Assembly (NCBI RefSeq): GCF_004087835.1
Contig: NZ_CP035119.1
Location: 2,046,001-2,110,000, forward strand
Source: Halorussus pelagicus
GTDB lineage: Archaea; Halobacteriota; Halobacteria; Halobacteriales; Haladaptataceae
Direction: 5' to 3'
DNA: 64,000 nucleotides
The notes under the pieces were generated by a model. The model was given only the letters and a program-made list of their open reading frames with translations, was not told where the DNA came from and ran no database searches. The position numbers and the translations under genes were made by a program. Below are positions 59,738 to 64,000 of the stretch, piece after piece; the stretch's first letter is position 1, and each line of letters starts with the position of its first letter.

Positions 59738-60415
59738 ATGAACCGGCGCGACTATCTTCGGACTGCAACCGCGGTCGGACTCGCGGGAAGTGTTGCGGGA
59801 TGTACGGGCTTGCTCGACGGCGACGGAAACCCGAACGTGACGCTGGGCGAACCGGACCGCGAAGTCGATGCCAGTAGCGAGGACCTGCCCTATCCGGCGT
59901 GGGGCCAGAAGGTGCCGGATGTCTCGGTTCCGGTCCCGCTGGAGGACCGGACGGTCAGCCTTCGGAGCATCGACAAAGCGAGCCTTGTGACCTTCTTTTA
60001 CAGTCACTGTAACACCGTGTGTCCGGTCCTCATCTCTGCCATGCGGAACATACAGACTCACTCGCTGAACGAGGGCTACGCCGACGAGGTGGCGTTCTTC
60101 CCGACGACGTTCGACCCGGCCCGCGACGACGCCGACCGTTTCCGGGCCTACGCCGACGAGATGAACGTGGACACCGACGCCGGAAACTGGCACTTCCTTC
60201 GGCCCGAATCGAAAGATCGCGCGAAGGCGGTCGTCCAAGAGCAGTTCGGCGTCCGCTTCGACCGGACCGAACCCGAAGACATGGACATGTACATGTTCGC
60301 TCACAGCGCGCTCACGTTTCTCGTCAACGCCGACGGCTACGTCGAGCGCGCCTATCGGTCGAAATCGCCCGACGCCGACCAGATAATCTCGGACCTCGAA
60401 GACATTCGAACATGA
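59738..60415 (+). CDS. Sco1/SenC-like copper chaperone lipoprotein
   Basis: The 225-residue protein has a Tat signal with lipobox (NRRDYLRTATAVGLAGSVAG followed by C). The thioredoxin-fold domain carries the copper-binding HCNTVCP (CxxxC) near 92, and the third ligand histidine in MFAHSALTFLVN near 190. Sco proteins deliver copper to the CuA site of cytochrome oxidase or act as thiol-disulfide reductases. The stop codon overlaps the next start (ATGA), so translation is coupled to the TlpA gene. Confidence 0.92.
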   Translation: MNRRDYLRTATAVGLAGSVAGCTGLLDGDGNPNVTLGEPDREVDASSEDLPYPAWGQKVPDVSVPVPLEDRTVSLRSIDKASLVTFFYSHCNTVCPVLISAMRNIQTHSLNEGYADEVAFFPTTFDPARDDADRFRAYADEMNVDTDAGNWHFLRPESKDRAKAVVQEQFGVRFDRTEPEDMDMYMFAHSALTFLVNADGYVERAYRSKSPDADQIISDLEDIRT

Positions 60416-60939
60416 ATCGACGCCGCGCCCTGCTCGCGCTCGGGGGATTCGGTCTCACCGGCGCGAGCGCGTGGGTCCTCCAAAACGGCGTGGGCGAGAC
60501 CGGAGACGGTCTCCCCATTCGCGTCGAGACGATGGACGCGCCGGGGTCGTCGGCGGGGAACGCCCGCGTTCCCGCCGACGGAACCGTGACAGTCGTGGAC
60601 CTGTTTGCGACGTGGTGTGCGCCCTGCGAAGAGCAGATGCACGCGCTCGGCACGGTCCGCGAGGAGTACGGCGACGAGGTGTCGATGGTCTCGGTCACGA
60701 ACGAGCGCATGGGCGGGTCGCTCACGCGAGGCGACGTTCGGGACTGGTGGCGCGACAACGACGGCGAGTGGACGCTCGGTCTCGACCCGGCCAGCGACCT
60801 CATGTCCGCGCTCGGCGCGGGGTCTATCCCTCACGTCGCCGTCTTCGACGCCGCGGGCGAGGTCCGCTGGCAGGAGGGCGGTCTCACCGACGCGGCGACG
60901 CTCCGGACCGAAATCGACCGCGCGCTCCGAGAGCAATGA
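60412..60939 (+). CDS. TlpA-like membrane-anchored thioredoxin
   Basis: The 175-residue protein starts MNRRRALLALGGFGLTGASA, a Tat-type signal that may serve as an uncleaved anchor. The thioredoxin domain has the active site DLFATWCAPCEEQM near residue 63 (WCAPC), and the cis-proline region AGSIPHVAVFDAAG. TlpA-type proteins reduce disulfides outside the cytoplasm, here probably for Sco. Start overlaps the Sco stop by 4 nt; its stop overlaps a short ORF start (ATGA) leading to ccdA. Confidence 0.92.
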   Translation: MNRRRALLALGGFGLTGASAWVLQNGVGETGDGLPIRVETMDAPGSSAGNARVPADGTVTVVDLFATWCAPCEEQMHALGTVREEYGDEVSMVSVTNERMGGSLTRGDVRDWWRDNDGEWTLGLDPASDLMSALGAGSIPHVAVFDAAGEVRWQEGGLTDAATLRTEIDRALREQ

Positions 60940-60992
60940 CCGTGGAACGCCGGATGACGAGCGCCGGACCGAGCGCGGAGGCCGACCCGTGA
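60936..60992 (+). CDS. Short coupling ORF between tlpA and ccdA (18 residues)
   Basis: ATG at 60936 overlaps the tlpA stop (ATGA). The 18-codon frame MTVERRMTSAGPSAEADP ends at 60992, whose TGA overlaps the GTG of ccdA (GTGA). Either a tiny peptide or a re-initiation device that carries terminating ribosomes to the ccdA GTG start. No Shine-Dalgarno is obvious for ccdA. Could also be chance. Confidence 0.35.
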   Translation: MTVERRMTSAGPSAEADP

Positions 60993-61645
60993 CGAGCGCG
61001 GAGTTCGCTGGTGCGCTCGCGTTCGCAGCTAGCACCGGCGTGACGACGTTCTTCGCTCCCTGCGCGTTCCCGCTGTTGCCGGGGTACGTGGGCTACTACG
61101 TCGAGCGCAGCGACGACACCTCTGGCGTCCCCTCCGCGGGGGCGGCCGCCGGGGGCGCGCTGGTCGCGCTCGGCGCAATCGCCGCCCTCGCGTTCGCGCT
61201 CGGTCGGACTCTCACCTCGGCGCTCCCGCTCTTCGAACCGCTGGTCGGCGCGGGACTGGTTGCGTTCGGCGCGCTGACGCTGGCGGGTCGCGTGCCCGAC
61301 CTCCGGGTCGCGCTCCCCGAGCGCCCGCGGTCGGTTCTGGGCTTCGGCGTCTTCGGCGCGGTGTACGCCGTCGCGGCCGCGGGATGCGTCGCGCCGCTGT
61401 TCCTCGGCGTCGTGACCCAAGCCCTCGCGTTCTCGCCCGCCCGCGGCGTCGCCGTCGTCGGCGTCTACGCGGGCGGCGTCGCGGCCCCGCTCGTGGGCGT
61501 TACCCTGCTGGCGAGCGCGGGCGTCGAGACGTGGCGTGACCTCGGACGCTACGCCGGGTCGCTGGAGCGCGCGGCCGCGGTCGTGATGATTCTTGCGGGT
61601 CTCGGGCAACTGTACCTCTCGGTCGTCGTGCTGGACGTGCTGTGA
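60989..61645 (+). CDS. ccdA: CcdA-like thiol-disulfide transport membrane protein
   Basis: The 218-residue protein has about six membrane helices and the two conserved cysteine positions of the CcdA/DsbD family: FFAPCAFPLLPGYVGYYVE near 25 and AVAAAGCVAPLFLGVV near 130. It transfers reducing equivalents across the membrane to extracytoplasmic thioredoxins such as the TlpA-like protein encoded upstream, and through it to Sco. Start is GTG within GTGA. The frame remains open upstream but that part is not coding-like. Shares a transcript with sco and tlpA. Confidence 0.88.
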   Translation: MTSAEFAGALAFAASTGVTTFFAPCAFPLLPGYVGYYVERSDDTSGVPSAGAAAGGALVALGAIAALAFALGRTLTSALPLFEPLVGAGLVAFGALTLAGRVPDLRVALPERPRSVLGFGVFGAVYAVAAAGCVAPLFLGVVTQALAFSPARGVAVVGVYAGGVAAPLVGVTLLASAGVETWRDLGRYAGSLERAAAVVMILAGLGQLYLSVVVLDVL

Positions 61646-61771
61646 GGCGGGCGAGTAGAAGCGGTTGCGGTCGAGGCTCGCGCTCGGTGGACCAATCACC
61701 CGGCGGACGCTCGACGCCACGGACAACTGTTTGGGTGGACTGAAAGGGGCCGTCCGCTCGTGTTCAGTTCA

Positions 61772-61950
61772 GTCGCCTCAGCGACCTCTATCTGCGCCGG
61801 GCGGTGCGGAGAGGCGCAGATATGTCGCTGAGCGACCGTCTCGTGAGCGAAGCGAACGAGACCTCGGAAGTCGCAGCCCGCGCAGGCCGAAGGCCGAGCA
61901 GGACCGTCTTCCGGCGGCGAGCGGACGGGGGCTTTCGAGGAGTTTTCGAC
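61772..61950. repeat. Cluster of consecutive hairpins downstream of ccdA
   Basis: A long two-step hairpin (61772-61785 with 61824-61836 and inner ATCTGCGCC 61790-61798 with GGCGCAGAT 61813-61821) is followed by a 7-bp hairpin GTCTCGT/ACGAGAC (61838-61862), a GGCC-gaa-GGCC hairpin near 61886, and CCGTC..GACGG arms near 61904-61927. The 3' flank contains GGGGGCTTTCGAGGAGTTTT. The 380-nt gap has no gene. Such hairpin-rich intergenic repeats are seen in many haloarchaeal genomes. Confidence 0.6.
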
Positions 61951-62031
61951 CGAGTCAGCTTGCTACCTGTTGACTACATCACCTAGCCGCTTCCCGCAAA
62001 CCTAACCGTCTGGACGCCCTATCTACAGTCC

Positions 62032-62571
62032 ATGACGACGAACAGCGCCACCCTCGCCGGTGGCTGTTTCTGGTGTACCGAGGCGGCGTTCAAGGAACTC
62101 GACGGCGTCGAGGAAGTCACGTCCGGCTACGCGGGCGGCCACGTCGAGGACCCGACCTACGAGGAAGTCTGCTCGGGCGACACCGGACACGCGGAGGTCG
62201 TGCAGATCGAGTACGACCCCGACGTGTTGAGCTTCGAGGACGTGCTGAAGGTGTTTTTCACGGTCCACGACCCCACCCAACTCAACCGGCAGGGACCGGA
62301 CGTGGGCACCCAGTATCGGTCGGCGGTCTTCGCCCACGACGACGACCAGCGCGCGACCGTCGAGCGCTTCGTCGAGGAGTTGGAGGCCGAAGGTGCCTAC
62401 GACGAGGACGACATCGTTACCGAAATCGAACTCCTCGACACGTTCTACGAGGCCGAGGAGCACCATCAGGACTACTACGAGAAAAACCCGAACGACCAGT
62501 ACTGTTCGATTCAGGCCGAACCGAAGGTCCAGAAGGTCCGCGAGAAGTTCGGCGAGAAGGCGACGCAGTAG
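62032..62571 (+). CDS. msrA: Peptide methionine-S-sulfoxide reductase MsrA
   Basis: The 179-residue enzyme reduces methionine-S-sulfoxide in proteins. The catalytic motif is GGCFWCTEAAF at residues 10-20. Other features are SGYAGGHVEDPTYEEVCSGD, then VQIEYDPDVLSFEDVLKVFF, then HDPTQLNRQGPDVGTQYRSA. A resolving cysteine may be that of NDQYCSIQAEPKVQK. Length is normal. It lies downstream of the redox operon but behind a 380-nt hairpin-rich gap, so it probably has its own promoter. Confidence 0.95.
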   Translation: MTTNSATLAGGCFWCTEAAFKELDGVEEVTSGYAGGHVEDPTYEEVCSGDTGHAEVVQIEYDPDVLSFEDVLKVFFTVHDPTQLNRQGPDVGTQYRSAVFAHDDDQRATVERFVEELEAEGAYDEDDIVTEIELLDTFYEAEEHHQDYYEKNPNDQYCSIQAEPKVQKVREKFGEKATQ

Positions 62572-62823
62572 GGTCCGTATCGGTAGCCACCTCGGTTTCC
62601 GCGTTCGGGACGCGAACGGTGGCGGGGAGACGACCGTAAGGACTCTCGAAGCGACGACGGGGTCCGAGTCGTCGCCGGACGGCCATACGACGAGGTGAGG
62701 TGGCGATACGTGCCATTGCGAGGAACCGGACGACTGCGTCGGGCGGATGGTGAAGCCACCGGAACTCTCGGGCGGGACTGAGCAGTAGCTTTCAAACCCT
62801 CGCGTTCCCTACCTCGACCAACG

Positions 62824-63807
62824 ATGGGAAACACGGACCTGCGCCAACTGGCGGTTCTCTCGGAAGTCCCCTTCGACGAGTTGGAGGGGAGCGTCGTCGC
62901 GGTTGACGCCCACAACTGGCTCTACAAGTACCTCACGACGACGGTGAAGTGGACGCGGGACGAAATCTACACGACCGACGACGGCACGGAGGTCGCCAAC
63001 CTCATCGGCGTCGTGCAGGGCCTGCCGAAGTTCTTCGAGAACGACCTCACGCCGGTGTTCGTCTTCGACGGTGCGGTCACCGACCACAAGTCCGCGGAAA
63101 TCGAACAGCGCCGCGAGGAGCGCGCCAAGCGCGAGGAAAAACTCGAAGAAGCCCGCGAGAGGGGCGACGCGGTCGAAATCGCTCGCCTCGACGCCCACAC
63201 CCAGCGCCTGACCAACACCATCCAGCGGACCACCCGCGAACTGTTCGACCACCTCGACGTGCCCTACATCGAGGCACCCGCGGAGGGGGAGTCCCAAGCC
63301 GCGCACATGGCCCGCACGGGCGCGGTCGATTACTGCGGGACTGAGGACTACGACGCGCTCCTGTTGGGCGCGCCCCTCACGCTCCGCCAACTGACCAGCA
63401 AGGGCGACCCCGAACTGATGGACTTCGAGGCGACCCTCGACGAACACGATGTGACGTGGGAGCAACTGGTGGATATCGGCATCCTCTGTGGCACGGACTT
63501 CAACGAAGGAGTGTCGGGCGTCGGGCCGAAGACAGCCCTGAAGGAGGTCAGGGAGTACGGCGACATCTGGGGCGTCTTGGAGGCCCGCGGCGCGAGCATC
63601 GAGAAGGACGTGGACGTGATTCGGGACCTGTTCTTGAACCCGACCGTCTCGGACGACTACGAGTTCGACGCCGAGATGGACCCCGACTTGGAGGCAGCGC
63701 GAGAGTACGTCGTCGAGGAGTGGGAAGTCGCTGAAGACGAAGTGGAACGCGGTTTCGAGCGCATCGAGGAGTCCGTCGTACAGACGGGGCTGGACAACTG
63801 GACGTAA
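62824..63807 (+). CDS. fen: Flap endonuclease 1
   Basis: The 327-residue structure-specific nuclease removes 5' flaps during Okazaki fragment maturation. N-region: [20 protein letters not shown], then [14 protein letters not shown]. Metal-binding acidic residues lie in [32 protein letters not shown] and [12 protein letters not shown], and the H3TH region in [20 protein letters not shown]. The C terminus ends VQTGLDNWT, a PCNA-interaction (PIP) motif. A start at MGNTDLRQ is standard. Window ends 193 nt later. Confidence 0.94.
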   Translation: MGNTDLRQLAVLSEVPFDELEGSVVAVDAHNWLYKYLTTTVKWTRDEIYTTDDGTEVANLIGVVQGLPKFFENDLTPVFVFDGAVTDHKSAEIEQRREERAKREEKLEEARERGDAVEIARLDAHTQRLTNTIQRTTRELFDHLDVPYIEAPAEGESQAAHMARTGAVDYCGTEDYDALLLGAPLTLRQLTSKGDPELMDFEATLDEHDVTWEQLVDIGILCGTDFNEGVSGVGPKTALKEVREYGDIWGVLEARGASIEKDVDVIRDLFLNPTVSDDYEFDAEMDPDLEAAREYVVEEWEVAEDEVERGFERIEESVVQTGLDNWT

Positions 63808-64000
63808 CGGTGTGATTCTACCGCGTACCAATCCGTGATTGTTTCGAGGGTCCCGATACACTCTCGACGGACTCCGGCAAGAAACTTAAACGCGTGAAAT
63901 CGCTCTAAGTGTAGGATAGTTACTGAGTAGCCCAGAAAGAGAGAGAGAGTGAGAGTTGGCCGATAGTTGTGGATTCCAACCGATATTCTGCTGTCCACAG
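63808..64000. other. Intergenic end of window
   Basis: 193 nt after the FEN1 stop. A TATA-like aaacttaaac (about 63880-63890) could drive a gene beyond the window edge; a GA-rich tract (agagagagagtgagag) lies near 63940. No gene recognised. Confidence 0.35.

Noticed and set aside
1-64000. tRNA or rRNA genes and CRISPR arrays
   Set aside because: I searched intergenic gaps for T-loop (GTTCRA-like) cloverleaf patterns and for regular short repeats and saw none that fold or repeat convincingly.
1-64000. Insertion sequences or transposase genes
   Set aside because: No DDE-type or HUH-type transposase reading frame or flanking terminal inverted repeats was recognised; the intein is the only clear mobile coding element.

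Overview
The window is a stretch of haloarchaeal (class Halobacteria) chromosome. Base composition is high in GC, roughly two thirds by eye. The encoded proteins are strongly acidic, many promoters are leaderless with a TATA box about 27 nt before the start codon, and exported proteins carry Tat signals. Archaeal marker genes are present: TFB, GGGP synthase, SMC-ScpA, FEN1, AglD, a DUF371 protein, diphthine-ammonia ligase and a 7S (SRP) RNA. The block DHQ synthase II / aroD / SPPY methylase / aglD resembles the Haloferax volcanii neighbourhood of zim (HVO_0794) and aglD (HVO_0798). I did not assign a genus.

Layout. 0-8.4 kb: end of a stress-protein-like gene, GGGP synthase for ether lipids, a small cysteine-rich Tat protein, topoisomerase I interrupted by a 535-residue intein, a fragment resembling a lytic transglycosylase, and gatB. 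8.4-15.1 kb: a sensor kinase, then a small coiled-coil gene, smc and scpA (chromosome organisation). 15.1-20.2 kb: CBS protein, MTA phosphorylase, SMR transporter, a phosphoribosyltransferase, a PhzF protein, and an AT-rich island with a candidate 57-residue membrane protein. 20.2-32.1 kb: PEP synthase, a lipoprotein, two shikimate-pathway genes, a probable CTAG methylase, TFB, a cobalamin-binding protein, ITP/XTPase and AglD. 32.4-41.1 kb: regulators, an NfeD-SPFH membrane pair, pyruvate kinase, a Tat-exported protein and MetRS. 41.6-54.5 kb: a coiled-coil protein, a GH2-like protein lacking recognisable catalytic residues, small zinc proteins, an Nth family glycosylase, PHP and DUF373 proteins, Dph6, a sugar nucleotidyltransferase, a Bat-like regulator and a Rieske protein. 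54.5-64 kb: 7S RNA, small membrane proteins, then a metal and redox block (cysteine synthase, ferritin-like protein, iron-box-controlled binding lipoprotein, Sco-TlpA-CcdA operon, MsrA) and FEN1.

Most of the window is core, vertically inherited haloarchaeal gene content. I saw no insertion sequence, CRISPR array, rRNA or tRNA. The parts that ordinary annotation does not explain are the topA intein with two extra helix-turn-helix-like segments, a three-copy dispersed intergenic repeat with a conserved CTAG and a different perfect hairpin in each copy, a chain of hairpins at 61.77-61.95 kb, the AT-rich island at 19 kb, the transglycosylase-like fragment at 6.4 kb, and a pair of perfect DtxR-type dyads flanking a leaderless promoter at 58.36 kb.
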